A stretch of DNA of 64,000 bases from Paraburkholderia diazotrophica (GTDB taxonomy: Bacteria; Pseudomonadota; Gammaproteobacteria; Burkholderiales; Burkholderiaceae): assembly GCF_900108945.1 (NCBI RefSeq), contig NZ_FNYE01000016.1:1-64000 (forward strand), written 5' to 3'. The notes under the pieces were generated by a model. The model saw only the letters and a program-made list of their open reading frames with translations. It did not search any database and was not told the origin of the DNA. The position numbers were made by a program, and so were the translations under genes. The first letter of the stretch is position 1. Every line of letters begins with the position of its first letter. This document shows, piece by piece, positions 8,524-17,836 of this stretch.

Positions 8524-8952
8524 GTGTTCCAAGGGGCGTCAGCGCTGACACTCGACGCGAAGGGGCGGATGTCCGTCCCGGCTCGCTATCGGGACGCGCT
8601 GCAAGGGCAGGCAGAAGGACGGGTGACGGTTACCAAGCACCCGGACGGCTGCCTGTTGCTGTTTCCGCGCCCCGAGTGGGAGGTCTTCCGCGCGAAGATC
8701 GCCGCGCTCCCGATGGAAGCCAAGTGGTATCAGCGGATTTTTCTCGGCAGCGCCGCGGATGTCGATCTCGATACGGCCGGCCGCGTGCTGATCGCGCCGG
8801 AGCTGCGCCAGGCGGCCTCGCTGGAAAAAGACGTGATGTTGTTGGGAATGGGTAATCGCTTCGAACTGTGGGACAAGGAAACGTACATCGCGCAGGAACA
8901 GGCGGCGATGGCGCAGGGCATGCCCGAGTCTCTGAAGAACTTCACATTCTGA
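8524..8952 (+). CDS. mraZ: Transcriptional regulator MraZ
   Basis: Ring-forming SpoVT/AbrB-fold repressor of its own dcw operon and first gene of the cluster. The 142-residue protein contains two MraZ half-domains: MFQGASALTLDAKGRMSVPARYRDAL at the N terminus and FLGSAADVDLDTAGRVLIAPELR at about residues 76-98, each with the DxxGR loop that contacts DNA. It starts with GTG at 8524 after an AAGGGGAG ribosome binding site. It is followed 15 nt later by rsmH. Its likely operator is the phased repeat array at 8416-8450. Confidence 0.96.
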   Translation: MFQGASALTLDAKGRMSVPARYRDALQGQAEGRVTVTKHPDGCLLLFPRPEWEVFRAKIAALPMEAKWYQRIFLGSAADVDLDTAGRVLIAPELRQAASLEKDVMLLGMGNRFELWDKETYIAQEQAAMAQGMPESLKNFTF

Positions 8953-8967
8953 ACGCAGGTAAACGAA

Positions 8968-9921
8968 ATGGCGCCTGCGATGGGAAACGAATTGCAGCAT
9001 CGCACGGTGCTGCTCGAAGAAGCGGTGAATGCGCTCGTCACGCGCACGGACGGCGTCTATGTTGACGGCACGTTCGGGCGTGGCGGCCATAGCCGCGCGG
9101 TGCTGGCAAGGCTGGGTGAGGCGGCGCGTCTGATCGCTTTCGACAAAGACCCGCTTGCGATCGCCACCGCGCAGCAGATCGCCGATCCGCGCTTCGAGAT
9201 CGTGCATGAAAGCTTCGCATCACTGCGCGACGCGATGAGCGCGCGCGGGGTAGGGCGTGTGTCGGGGGTGTTGCTGGATCTGGGCGTGTCGTCGCCGCAA
9301 TTCGACGATCCGGAGCGGGGTTTCAGTTTCCGCGCCGACGGCCCGCTCGACATGCGGATGGACCCGACGCGCGGCGAGTCCGCGGCGGACTGGCTGGCGC
9401 GGGCCACGGTGCAGGAAATGACGGAGGTGATACGGGATTATGGGGAAGAACGGTTTGCTTTTCAGATTGCAAAGGCGCTTGCTGCTCGCCGGGCAGAGTC
9501 CGACCGTCTTGGGCCTCTCGTCAGCACGGGCGAGCTTGCCCAAATCGTGGCTAACGTCGTCAAAACCCGTGAGAAGGGTAAGGACCCGGCAACCCGCACC
9601 TTTCAGGCTATACGGATTCACATCAATCAAGAGCTTGCGGAGCTGCAAGTCGTACTAGAAGCAGCATTGTCGTTGCTGGAGCAAGGGGGACGGCTGGTCG
9701 TGATCAGCTTTCATTCGCTCGAAGACCGGATCGTCAAGCGGTTCATGCAGGCGCAGTCCAGCGCGCCTGCTGTCGACCGCCGTCTGCCGATCCGCGCCGT
9801 CGATCTGCCGAGCCCTCCGCTCAAGCTGCTAGGCCGCGTATTCGCGAGCGACGCCGAAGTCGCCGCCAACCCGCGCGCCCGTTCCGCCGTGATGCGCGTT
9901 GCGGAGCGGATCGCGCCATGA
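8968..9921 (+). CDS. rsmH: 16S rRNA (cytosine(1402)-N4)-methyltransferase RsmH
   Basis: SAM-dependent methyltransferase (formerly MraW) that modifies C1402 in the ribosomal P site. The 317-residue protein has the expected HRTVLLEEAV start, the SAM-binding GTFGRGGHSRAVL loop at about residues 32-44, LLDLGVSSPQFDDPERGFSFRADGPLDMRMD, and RTFQAIRIHINQEL with VISFHSLEDRIVKRFM towards the C terminus. A second in-frame Met four codons later (8980) is an alternative start. The stop overlaps the ftsL start by 4 bp (ATGA), implying coupled translation. Confidence 0.97.
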   Translation: MAPAMGNELQHRTVLLEEAVNALVTRTDGVYVDGTFGRGGHSRAVLARLGEAARLIAFDKDPLAIATAQQIADPRFEIVHESFASLRDAMSARGVGRVSGVLLDLGVSSPQFDDPERGFSFRADGPLDMRMDPTRGESAADWLARATVQEMTEVIRDYGEERFAFQIAKALAARRAESDRLGPLVSTGELAQIVANVVKTREKGKDPATRTFQAIRIHINQELAELQVVLEAALSLLEQGGRLVVISFHSLEDRIVKRFMQAQSSAPAVDRRLPIRAVDLPSPPLKLLGRVFASDAEVAANPRARSAVMRVAERIAP

Positions 9922-10268
9922 ATCGTCTCAACATCTTCCTGCTGATCGTCGTAATGGGTTGTGCGCTTTCCGTCGTCAAGGCGACGAACCAGCAGCGTCA
10001 GTTCTTTATCCAGTTGCAGCGTGCCCAATCACAGGAGCGCCAGCTGCAGCAGGACTATTCGCAGCTTCAATATCAGCAGAGCGCGCTGTCGAAGACCTCA
10101 CGCATCGAGCAGATCGCGACCGACTCGCTGAAGATGCAGGGCGCGACCACGGGCCGCACACAATATCTGACGCTCGACGCCGTATCCGCGAAGGCCGAAG
10201 ACGCACCGATTCCTACTTCCGCGCCGGCTTCGGCGCCTGCCGCGAACGTTCGTCGAGGCACGCGATGA
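9918..10268 (+). CDS. ftsL: Cell division protein FtsL
   Basis: Small bitopic divisome protein that joins FtsB and FtsQ and activates FtsWI. The 116 residues comprise a short cytoplasmic end, one membrane segment (about residues 4-20, NIFLLIVVMGCALSVV) and a periplasmic coiled coil rich in Gln (about residues 22-70), followed by RIEQIATDSLKM, the conserved FtsL block. It overlaps both rsmH and ftsI by 4 bp. No ftsB gene is seen in the window. Confidence 0.92.
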   Translation: MNRLNIFLLIVVMGCALSVVKATNQQRQFFIQLQRAQSQERQLQQDYSQLQYQQSALSKTSRIEQIATDSLKMQGATTGRTQYLTLDAVSAKAEDAPIPTSAPASAPAANVRRGTR

Positions 10269-12139
10269 AGAAATCGTCGAACAAGAACAAGAGCGTCGCG
10301 TTCTCGGCGAATCCGATTCTTTCGGTGCGCCTGCCGATGTGGCGCTCGAAGCTCGTCGTGTTTCTGCTCTTCATGGCGTTCGTCGCGCTCGCGGGGCGCG
10401 CGTTCTGGATTCAGGGCCCCGGCAACGCGTTCTATCAGAAGCAGGGCGAAAGCCGTTATCAGCGCCGGCTGGAGCTGCCCGCGACACGCGGCAAGATTCT
10501 CGACCGTAACGGCCTCGTGCTCGCGACGAGCTTGCCCGTGCGCGCGATCTGGGCGATTCCCGAATCAGTGCCGGACGATCTCGGCGCGGACAAGCTCTCC
10601 CAGTTGGCCAAGCTGCTCGACATGACGCAGCCGGAACTGCGCAAGAAGCTGTCGGAAGACAAGACGTTCGTCTATGTGAAGCGCCAGGTGCCCATCGAGG
10701 TGGCCGCGAAAGTGGAAGCGCTCAATATTCCCGGCGTCTATCAGCGCACCGAGTACAAGCGCTTTTATCCGGAAGGCGAGATCACCGCTCACCTGATCGG
10801 TTTCACGAACGTCGAAGACGAAGGCCAGGAAGGCGTCGAGCTCGGCGACCAGAAGCTGCTCGCGGGCGTGGCGGGCAGCCGCCGCGTGATCAAGGACCGT
10901 CTGGGCCACATCGTCGAGGACGTGGACGAGCAGGTCGTGCCGCACAACGGTCTGGACGTCGATCTGTCGATCGACAGCAAGATCCAGTACATCGCGTACA
11001 CGAACCTCAAGGCGGCTGTGCAGAAGTTCAAGGCCAAAGCGGGCGCCGCGATGGTGATCGACGTGCGCACGGGCGAAGTGCTCGCGCTCGTCAATTACCC
11101 GACGTACAACCCAAATGACCGCTCGCACCTGACGGGCGAACAGCTGCGCAACCGCATCCTCACCGACACGTTCGAGCCGGGCTCGATCATGAAGCCGTTC
11201 ACGGTTTCGCTCGCGCTCGATCTGCATCGCGTCACGCCGACTACACTGGTTGATACAGGCGGCGGCCGTTTCGTGCTTGACGGCGCGCCGATCACCGACG
11301 ACTCCGCGTTCGGCGTGCTGACGGTCGGCGGCGTGATCCAGAAGTCGAGCAATATCGGCGCGACAAAGATCGCGATGCAGCTCAAGCCCGAAGAAATGTG
11401 GAACATGTACACCAGCATCGGTCTCGGCCAGGCGCCGAAGGTCGGTTTCCCCGGCGCGGCGGCGGGCCGTCTGCGTCCCTGGAAGAGCTGGCGCCGGATC
11501 GAGCAGGCGACGATGTCGTACGGCTACGGCCTCTCGGTGTCGCTGTTCCAGCTCGGGCGCGCGTACACGGCGATCGCGCACGACGGCCAGATTCTGCCCG
11601 TGTCGATCTTCCGCACGCCGAAAGATCAGCCGATGACAGGCGCGCAGGTTTTCTCGCCGACCACCGCGCGTGAAGTGCGCGCGATGCTCGAAACCGTCGT
11701 CTCGCCGGGCGGCACGTCGCCGGATGCGGCGGTGCCGGGCTATCGCGTGGGCGGCAAGTCGGGTACGGCGTACAAGCATGTCGGGCGCGGCTACGATCAC
11801 AGCAAGTACCGCGCGTCGTTCGTCGGCATGGCGCCGATGCCGAATCCGCGCATCGTGGTGGCCGTGTCCGTCGACGAACCGACGGCGGGCAGCCACTTCG
11901 GCGGCCAGGTGTCGGGTCCCGTGTTCTCGTCGATCGTCGGCGATACGCTGCGCTCGCTGAACGTGCCGCCCGATCAGCCCGTCAAGCAGATGGTCGTATC
12001 CGACGACGTGAACCCCGCCACGCCCGCGGCCGCATCCCAACCGGCAGCGAACGGCGCGAAAAAACTCTCGACGCATTCGGCGCCGAAGAAGTTGACGATT
12101 TCAGATAACGCGAAGAACCGCCCCGGAGTAGTTCGATGA
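10265..12139 (+). CDS. ftsI: Peptidoglycan D,D-transpeptidase FtsI (PBP3)
   Basis: Class B penicillin-binding protein that cross-links septal peptidoglycan with FtsW. The 624-residue protein has a cytoplasmic Lys-rich start, one membrane anchor (about residues 29-46), the PBP dimerisation domain (RGKILDRNGLVLATSL onward), and a transpeptidase domain with the active-site GSIMK tetrad (Ser near residue 307), SSN in QKSSNIGATK, and KSGT near residue 498. The ATG at 10265 is chosen because it overlaps the ftsL stop by 4 bp and begins the conserved protein; the frame stays open further upstream inside ftsL. The C-terminal tail of about 50 residues is Ala/Pro/Lys-rich and poorly conserved. Confidence 0.97.
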   Translation: MKKSSNKNKSVAFSANPILSVRLPMWRSKLVVFLLFMAFVALAGRAFWIQGPGNAFYQKQGESRYQRRLELPATRGKILDRNGLVLATSLPVRAIWAIPESVPDDLGADKLSQLAKLLDMTQPELRKKLSEDKTFVYVKRQVPIEVAAKVEALNIPGVYQRTEYKRFYPEGEITAHLIGFTNVEDEGQEGVELGDQKLLAGVAGSRRVIKDRLGHIVEDVDEQVVPHNGLDVDLSIDSKIQYIAYTNLKAAVQKFKAKAGAAMVIDVRTGEVLALVNYPTYNPNDRSHLTGEQLRNRILTDTFEPGSIMKPFTVSLALDLHRVTPTTLVDTGGGRFVLDGAPITDDSAFGVLTVGGVIQKSSNIGATKIAMQLKPEEMWNMYTSIGLGQAPKVGFPGAAAGRLRPWKSWRRIEQATMSYGYGLSVSLFQLGRAYTAIAHDGQILPVSIFRTPKDQPMTGAQVFSPTTAREVRAMLETVVSPGGTSPDAAVPGYRVGGKSGTAYKHVGRGYDHSKYRASFVGMAPMPNPRIVVAVSVDEPTAGSHFGGQVSGPVFSSIVGDTLRSLNVPPDQPVKQMVVSDDVNPATPAAASQPAANGAKKLSTHSAPKKLTISDNAKNRPGVVR

Positions 12140-13674
12140 GTGCGCTGCGTTCTTCTCATCCGGCGCAACAGCAGATTGCTGATGCGCTTGCCTGGCTGCG
12201 CGCACGCGTGCAGCCAGGCGCACATTTGCACGCCGATACCCGCACGATCGCGGCGGGCGACGTGTTTCTCGCCTATGCCGTCGACGGCGCGGACAACCGT
12301 CCATTCATCGACAACGCGATCGAGCGCGGCGCAGCCGCCGTGCTGGTGCAATCGGATGGCTTCGGCGGCACCATCGACGCGGCGACGATGCTCGCCGTGC
12401 CCCACCTGAACGAACTGGCGGGCACGATCGCGAGCGCGTGGTATGGAGACCCGAGCGACGCGATGCGCGTGATCGGCGTAACGGGCACGAACGGCAAGAC
12501 GTCGTGCACGAACTGGATCTCGGCGGCGCTGACGGCGCTCGGCGAGCCATGCGCGATCATCGGCACGCTCGGCAGCGGCATGCCGGGCCATCTCGTGCAC
12601 ACCGGCTTCACGACGCCCGATGCGCCCCAATTGCAGCGCAGCCTCGTTAATCTGCGCGCCGCGGGCGCGAAAGGCGTCGCGATGGAAGTCTCGTCGCATG
12701 CGCTGCATCAGGGCCGCGTGAACGGCACGGCGTTCAGCGTCGGCGTGTTCACGAATCTGACGCAGGACCACCTCGACTATCACGGCACGTTCGAAGCATA
12801 CGAAGCGGCGAAGGCGCGTCTTTTCGCGTGGCCGGAACTGAAGGCCGCCGTCATTAACGCCGACGACGAAGCGGGCCGCCGCATGATCGCGAGCACGAAG
12901 GGCCACGCGAAGACGATCGCTTATGCGCTCGCGCCGCACACCGACGTGCAGGCCGATGCATCGATCGTCGCGTCGAATGTGCGCGCGACGGCGACGGGCA
13001 CCGCATTTCATATCGCATCGGATTGGGGCGACACGGAGGTCGAGGTCAACACGCTCGGCGCATTCAACGTGAGCAATCTGCTCGGCGTGCTTGGCGCGCT
13101 GCTCGCGTCGGACGTGCCGTTCGACGCCGCCGTCGCGCAACTCACGAAGCTCGAATCGGTGAACGGCCGGATGGAGCGCCTCGGCGGCCGTTTGCAGAAC
13201 GACGAACCGCTCGTCGTGATCGACTACGCGCACACGCCGGATGCGCTCGAAAAGACGCTGACGGCATTGCGCCCGATTGCGGATGCGCGCGGCGGCAAGC
13301 TGATCTGCACGTTCGGCTGCGGCGGCGACCGCGACGCAACGAAGCGTCCGCTGATGGGCGCAATCGCCGAGCGCTGCGCCGACGCCGTCGTCGTGACAAG
13401 CGACAACCCGCGCAGCGAAGATCCGCAAAAAATCATCGACCAGATTGCGGCCGGCATGAAGGACGACTCGAAGGCGCGCCGTATCGAAGACCGCGCGAGC
13501 GCGATCCTGCAAGCGGTGCGCTGTGCCGCGCGCGAAGACGTCGTCGTGCTGGCGGGCAAGGGTCACGAATCGACGCAGGAAATCATGGGCAAGAAGCGCG
13601 CGTTCTCGGATCAGGATCATGCACGGCTCGCGCTCGCAGCCCGCGCGACGCACGGACGCGGAGGTGGCGAATGA
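12136..13674 (+). CDS. murE: UDP-MurNAc-L-Ala-D-Glu:meso-diaminopimelate ligase MurE
   Basis: Cytoplasmic Mur ligase adding meso-diaminopimelate to the UDP-MurNAc dipeptide. The 512-residue protein has the DTRTIAAGDVFLA N-terminal UDP-binding domain, the ATP P-loop GVTGTNGKTSCTNWI at about residues 114-128, the carbamylated-Lys region, HTGFTTPDAPQL, and the C-terminal DNPRSEDP motif that recognises meso-DAP rather than lysine. It overlaps ftsI and murF by 4 bp each. Confidence 0.97.
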   Translation: MSALRSSHPAQQQIADALAWLRARVQPGAHLHADTRTIAAGDVFLAYAVDGADNRPFIDNAIERGAAAVLVQSDGFGGTIDAATMLAVPHLNELAGTIASAWYGDPSDAMRVIGVTGTNGKTSCTNWISAALTALGEPCAIIGTLGSGMPGHLVHTGFTTPDAPQLQRSLVNLRAAGAKGVAMEVSSHALHQGRVNGTAFSVGVFTNLTQDHLDYHGTFEAYEAAKARLFAWPELKAAVINADDEAGRRMIASTKGHAKTIAYALAPHTDVQADASIVASNVRATATGTAFHIASDWGDTEVEVNTLGAFNVSNLLGVLGALLASDVPFDAAVAQLTKLESVNGRMERLGGRLQNDEPLVVIDYAHTPDALEKTLTALRPIADARGGKLICTFGCGGDRDATKRPLMGAIAERCADAVVVTSDNPRSEDPQKIIDQIAAGMKDDSKARRIEDRASAILQAVRCAAREDVVVLAGKGHESTQEIMGKKRAFSDQDHARLALAARATHGRGGGE

Positions 13675-15098
13675 CCCGGCGAGGTAACGCCATGTTTTCG
13701 CTGCGTGAAGCGGCAGCCGTCATTCCGGGTGCAACGGTGACGGGCGACGAATCGGTCTCGTTCGACGCCATCGCGACGGACAGCCGCACGTGCGGTCCCG
13801 GCGATCTGTTCGTCGCGCTGAAGGGCGACCGTTTCGACGCGCACGATTTCCTCGCTGACGTCGCCGCGCGCAACGTGAGCGCGGTGCTCGTCACGCACAC
13901 GCCGGAGAACTTCGACGTACCCGCGTTGCGCGTGACAGGCGACACGCGCACGGCATTGGGCTCGCTCGCGAATGGCTGGCGCCGACGCTTTGCGATGCCG
14001 CTCGTCGCGGTGACGGGCAGCAACGGCAAGACGACCGTCAAGGAAATGATCTCGTCGATTTTCGCCGCGGCCGTCGGCGAATCATCGCGTCTCGCGACGG
14101 CGGGCAATTTCAACAACGACGTCGGCTTGCCGCTGACGCTGTTCCGTTTGAGCGAAGCGCACAAGCTCGCCGTCGTCGAGCTCGGCATGAATCATCCGGG
14201 CGAAACGGCGCTGCTCAGCAAGATCGCCGAGCCGACTGTCGCTGTCGTCAATAACGCGCAGCGCGAGCATCAGGAATTCATGGCGACCGTCGAGGCCGTC
14301 GCGCTCGAACACGCGGCCGTGATTCACGCATTGAAGCCGGAAGGCGTCGCCGTGTTTCCGGCGAACGACGCCTACGCCAGCATCTGGCGCGTCGCGGCGA
14401 CGGGCAGCCGCGTCATCGATTTCGCGCTGAACACGGCGGAGCGCACGACGCAGGCGGTCGTTCAGGGCACGCTCGACGGCAACCAGCTGAGCATCGATAC
14501 GCCCGAAGGCCGCGTCGACGTCACGCTGCAAGTGCTGGGCGCGCACAACGCGCACAACGCGCTGGCGGCGACGGCAGCGGCGGTCGCATCGGGTGTCGCG
14601 CTCGATGCGATCAAGCGCGGTCTCGAAGCGTTCGGCGCGGTGAAGGGCCGCCTGCAGGTGAAGCGCGCGGTGCTCGGCGCGATGGCGGGCGCGACCGTGA
14701 TCGACGATACCTACAACGCGAATCCCGATTCGATGATCGCCGCGATCGACGTGCTGGCCGCGCGTGCATCGCCTCGCGTGCTGGTGATGGGCGACATGGG
14801 CGAAGTCGGCGACAACGGCCCGGAGTTTCATCGCGAAGTCGGCGGATATGCGAAGGCGCGCGGCATCGATGCGCTGTACGCGCTGGGCGACGCGTCGCGC
14901 GACGCGTGCGCCGCTTACGGCAGCGAAGCCAGGCATTTCGACGACGTGCATGCGCTCGTCGCGCAATTGCAGCAGGCCGGATACGGCGCGGCTGCGACGT
15001 ATCTCGTGAAAGGCTCGCGCTTCATGAAAATGGAACGCGTGGTGGACGCCGTTACGAGTCCACAACCCGCACCGGGCGCGGCGCCCGGCGCACACTGA
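13671..15098 (+). CDS. murF: UDP-MurNAc-tripeptide:D-Ala-D-Ala ligase MurF
   Basis: Completes UDP-MurNAc-pentapeptide by adding D-Ala-D-Ala. It has 475 residues from the ATG at 13671, which overlaps the murE stop (ATGA) and follows GGAGG. A second Met seven codons later (13692) is preceded by GAGG and starts MFSLREAA, the usual MurF beginning, so either may be used. Motifs are DSRTCGPGDLFVALKG (UDP domain), the P-loop VTGSNGKTTVKEMI, GNFNNDVGLPLTL, ELGMNHPGE, and DDTYNANPDSM with VMGDMGEVG near the C terminus. It works directly downstream of MurE and of the DdlB product. Confidence 0.96.
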   Translation: MTRRGNAMFSLREAAAVIPGATVTGDESVSFDAIATDSRTCGPGDLFVALKGDRFDAHDFLADVAARNVSAVLVTHTPENFDVPALRVTGDTRTALGSLANGWRRRFAMPLVAVTGSNGKTTVKEMISSIFAAAVGESSRLATAGNFNNDVGLPLTLFRLSEAHKLAVVELGMNHPGETALLSKIAEPTVAVVNNAQREHQEFMATVEAVALEHAAVIHALKPEGVAVFPANDAYASIWRVAATGSRVIDFALNTAERTTQAVVQGTLDGNQLSIDTPEGRVDVTLQVLGAHNAHNALAATAAAVASGVALDAIKRGLEAFGAVKGRLQVKRAVLGAMAGATVIDDTYNANPDSMIAAIDVLAARASPRVLVMGDMGEVGDNGPEFHREVGGYAKARGIDALYALGDASRDACAAYGSEARHFDDVHALVAQLQQAGYGAAATYLVKGSRFMKMERVVDAVTSPQPAPGAAPGAH

Positions 15099-15115
15099 AA
15101 GAGAAGGACAGAAGT

Positions 15116-16285
15116 ATGCTACTGGCGCTGGCGCAATGGCTGCAGAACGACGTCGGCTTTTTGCGCGTGTTCAGTTATCTGACGTTTCGTGCTGTCGCGG
15201 CGACGATCACCGCGCTGCTGATCGGGCTCGTCTGCGGCCCGTGGGTAATCCGCAAGCTGACGGCGATGAAGGTCGGCCAGGCCGTGCGCAAGGACGGCCC
15301 GCAAACGCACCTCGTAAAATCCGGCACACCGACGATGGGCGGCGTGCTGATCCTGATCGGCATCGCCGTGTCGACGCTGCTGTGGGCCGATCTGACCAAC
15401 CGCTTCATCTGGATCGTGATGCTCGTCACGTTCGGCTTCGGCGTGATCGGCTGGGTCGACGACTATCGCAAGGTCGTCTACAAGGACCCGCGCGGGATGT
15501 CGTCGCGCGAAAAGTATTTCTGGCAGTCGGTGATCGGTCTGTTCGCGGCCGTGTATCTCGCGTTCAGCGTATCGGAAGCGAGCAACGTGCGCGTGTTCGA
15601 TCTGTTCATGGCGTGGGTGCGCAGCGGTCTGTCGATGGGCCTGCCCGCGCGCGCCGACCTGCTGCTGCCGTTCCTCAAGTCGATGACCTATCCGCTCGGC
15701 GTGTGGGGCTTCATCGCGCTCACGTACTTCGTGATCGTCGGTTCGAGCAATGCGGTGAATCTCACCGATGGTCTCGACGGCCTCGTGATCATGCCCGTCG
15801 TGCTGGTCGGCTCGTCGCTCGGTGTGTTCGCGTATGTGATGGGCAGCGCCGTCTATTCGAAATATCTGCTGTTCCCGCACATCGCGGGCGCGGGCGAAAT
15901 GCTGATCTTCTGCTCGGCGATGGGCGGGGCAGGGCTCGCGTTCCTCTGGTTCAACACGCACCCGGCGCAGGTGTTCATGGGCGACGTCGGCGCGCTCGCG
16001 CTCGGCGGCGCGCTCGGCACGATCGCGGTGATCGTGCGCCAGGAGATCGTACTCTTCATCATGGGCGGGATTTTCGTCGCCGAGACGGTGTCGGTGATGT
16101 TGCAGGTCACGTGGTTCAAGTTCACGAAGGCACGTTTCGGTGAAGGCCGCCGCATCTTCAAGATGGCGCCGCTGCATCACCACTTCGAATTGTCGGGCTG
16201 GAAAGAAACGCAAGTCGTGGTGCGTTTCTGGATCATCACGCTGATGTTGTGCCTGTTCGGTTTGTCCACGCTCAAGCTGCGTTAA
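15116..16285 (+). CDS. mraY: Phospho-MurNAc-pentapeptide transferase MraY
   Basis: Polytopic inner-membrane enzyme that moves phospho-MurNAc-pentapeptide onto undecaprenyl phosphate, giving lipid I. The 389-residue protein starts MLLALAQWLQNDVGF at 15116 after GAGAAGGA and has about ten hydrophobic segments. Conserved blocks are SGTPTMGGVLILIGI, GWVDDYRKVVYKDPRGMS (catalytic Asp pair), SSNAVNLTDGLDGL, FMGDVGALALGG and FKMAPLHHHFELSGW near the C terminus. The frame is open further upstream but overlaps murF and has no signal there. Confidence 0.97.
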   Translation: MLLALAQWLQNDVGFLRVFSYLTFRAVAATITALLIGLVCGPWVIRKLTAMKVGQAVRKDGPQTHLVKSGTPTMGGVLILIGIAVSTLLWADLTNRFIWIVMLVTFGFGVIGWVDDYRKVVYKDPRGMSSREKYFWQSVIGLFAAVYLAFSVSEASNVRVFDLFMAWVRSGLSMGLPARADLLLPFLKSMTYPLGVWGFIALTYFVIVGSSNAVNLTDGLDGLVIMPVVLVGSSLGVFAYVMGSAVYSKYLLFPHIAGAGEMLIFCSAMGGAGLAFLWFNTHPAQVFMGDVGALALGGALGTIAVIVRQEIVLFIMGGIFVAETVSVMLQVTWFKFTKARFGEGRRIFKMAPLHHHFELSGWKETQVVVRFWIITLMLCLFGLSTLKLR

Positions 16286-16321
16286 GCGGCATTCAAATTT
16301 GCAAGCAAGGGGAAGCAGTCG

Positions 16322-17836
16322 ATGTTTGGCGAGAAGTTTCGGGATCGGCAAAAGCCGATGGTGCTCGTGCTGGGGCTCGGTGAATCGGGCCTCGCGATGG
16401 CGCGCTGGTGCGCGCGGCATGGCTGCCGCCTGCGCATCGCCGACACGCGCGAAGTGCCGCCGAACCTGTCCGCGCTGGAAGCGCACGGCATCGCTGGCGA
16501 TTTCGTCGGCGGGCCGTTTTCGCCCGTGCTGCTGGAAGGCGTCGAACTGGTCGCGATCAGTCCGGGCCTGTCGCCGCTCGCCGCCGATCTCGTGCCGCTG
16601 ATCGCAGCGGCGCGCGAGCGCGGCATCCCTGTGTGGGGCGAGCTCGAATTTTTCGCGCAGGCATTGAGAACGCTCGGCGAAAGCGGCTACGCGCCGAAGG
16701 TGATCGCGATCACGGGGACGAACGGCAAGACCACCACGACGAGCCTGACGGGCCTGTTGTGCGAGCGCGCGGGCAAGAAGGTCGCGGTCGCGGGCAACAT
16801 CAGCCCGGCCGCGCTCGACAAGCTCACGGAAGCCATCGACAACACCGCGCTGCCCGACGTATGGGTGCTCGAACTGTCGAGCTTCCAGCTGGAGACGGCG
16901 CACACCTTCGAGCCGGACGCGGCCGTGATCCTGAACATCACGCAGGATCATCTGGATTGGCACGGCGGCCTCGATGCGTATGCGGCGGCGAAGGGCAAGA
17001 TCTTCGGCAAGAACACGGTGCGGGTGCTCAATCGAGACGACGCGCGCGTAATGGCGCTCGCGCCATCGGAGCGGAACGGCGCGCAGATGGTGACGTTCGG
17101 CGTCACGGAGCCTTTGCGCGACGGCGATCTCGGTCTGCTGCGCGACAGCGGCATGATCTGGCTCGTCGAGGCGCAGGACCGCGACGCGACCGACGAACCC
17201 ACGCCGACGCGCCGTCGCAAGAGCGAATCCGCGACGCCGCCCGATATCGCGCTGAAGCGCCTGATGCCGGCTGACGCGCTGCGCATCCGTGGTCTGCACA
17301 ACGCGACGAATGCGCTCGCCGCATTCGCACTCGCGCGCGCGATCGGCCTGCCCGGCGCGCCGCTTCTGCACGGCTTGCGCGAGTATCGCGGCGAGCCGCA
17401 TCGCGTCGAGCTGATCGCATCGATCGACGGCATCGACTATGTGGACGACAGCAAGGGCACGAATGTCGGCGCGACGGTTGCGGCGCTTGACGGTCTCGCG
17501 CAACGCGTCGTGCTGATTGCGGGCGGCGACGGCAAGGGCCAGGCATTCGAGCCGCTCGCCGATCCGGTGACGCGCTGGTGCCGCGCCGTGATGCTGATCG
17601 GCCGCGACGCGCCGCAGATACGCGCCGCGCTCGCGCATACGGGCATTGCGATGACCGACCACGCGACGCTCGAAGAAGCGACGCGCGCTGCCAGCGCCGT
17701 CGCGGAACCGGGCGACGCCGTGCTGCTGTCGCCTGCCTGCGCCAGCTTCGACATGTTCAAGGGCTACGCGCATCGCGCTGCGGTCTTCCGCAGCGCGGTC
17801 GAAGACATCGCTGCCGAACGGGGGACGATGATATGA
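16322..17836 (+). CDS. murD: UDP-MurNAc-L-alanine:D-glutamate ligase MurD
   Basis: Adds D-Glu to UDP-MurNAc-L-Ala in the cytoplasm. The 504-residue protein has an N-terminal LVLGLGESGLAMARWC uracil-binding loop, the P-loop ITGTNGKTTTTSLTGLL at about residues 129-145, ELSSFQLE, ITQDHLDWHGG, and the C-terminal DDSKGTNVGAT and LLSPACASFDMFKGY blocks. It carries a hydrophilic stretch of about 30 residues (EAQDRDATDEPTPTRRRKSE) between domains that is longer than in E. coli MurD and typical of Burkholderiaceae. It ends in a 4-bp overlap with ftsW. Confidence 0.96.
   Translation: MFGEKFRDRQKPMVLVLGLGESGLAMARWCARHGCRLRIADTREVPPNLSALEAHGIAGDFVGGPFSPVLLEGVELVAISPGLSPLAADLVPLIAAARERGIPVWGELEFFAQALRTLGESGYAPKVIAITGTNGKTTTTSLTGLLCERAGKKVAVAGNISPAALDKLTEAIDNTALPDVWVLELSSFQLETAHTFEPDAAVILNITQDHLDWHGGLDAYAAAKGKIFGKNTVRVLNRDDARVMALAPSERNGAQMVTFGVTEPLRDGDLGLLRDSGMIWLVEAQDRDATDEPTPTRRRKSESATPPDIALKRLMPADALRIRGLHNATNALAAFALARAIGLPGAPLLHGLREYRGEPHRVELIASIDGIDYVDDSKGTNVGATVAALDGLAQRVVLIAGGDGKGQAFEPLADPVTRWCRAVMLIGRDAPQIRAALAHTGIAMTDHATLEEATRAASAVAEPGDAVLLSPACASFDMFKGYAHRAAVFRSAVEDIAAERGTMI

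Noticed and set aside
15119..17773. An 884-codon open frame on the minus strand opposite mraY and murD
   Set aside because: It is antisense to two certain genes, has the Arg/His/Asp-rich composition of reverse-frame shadows, and no recognisable motif.
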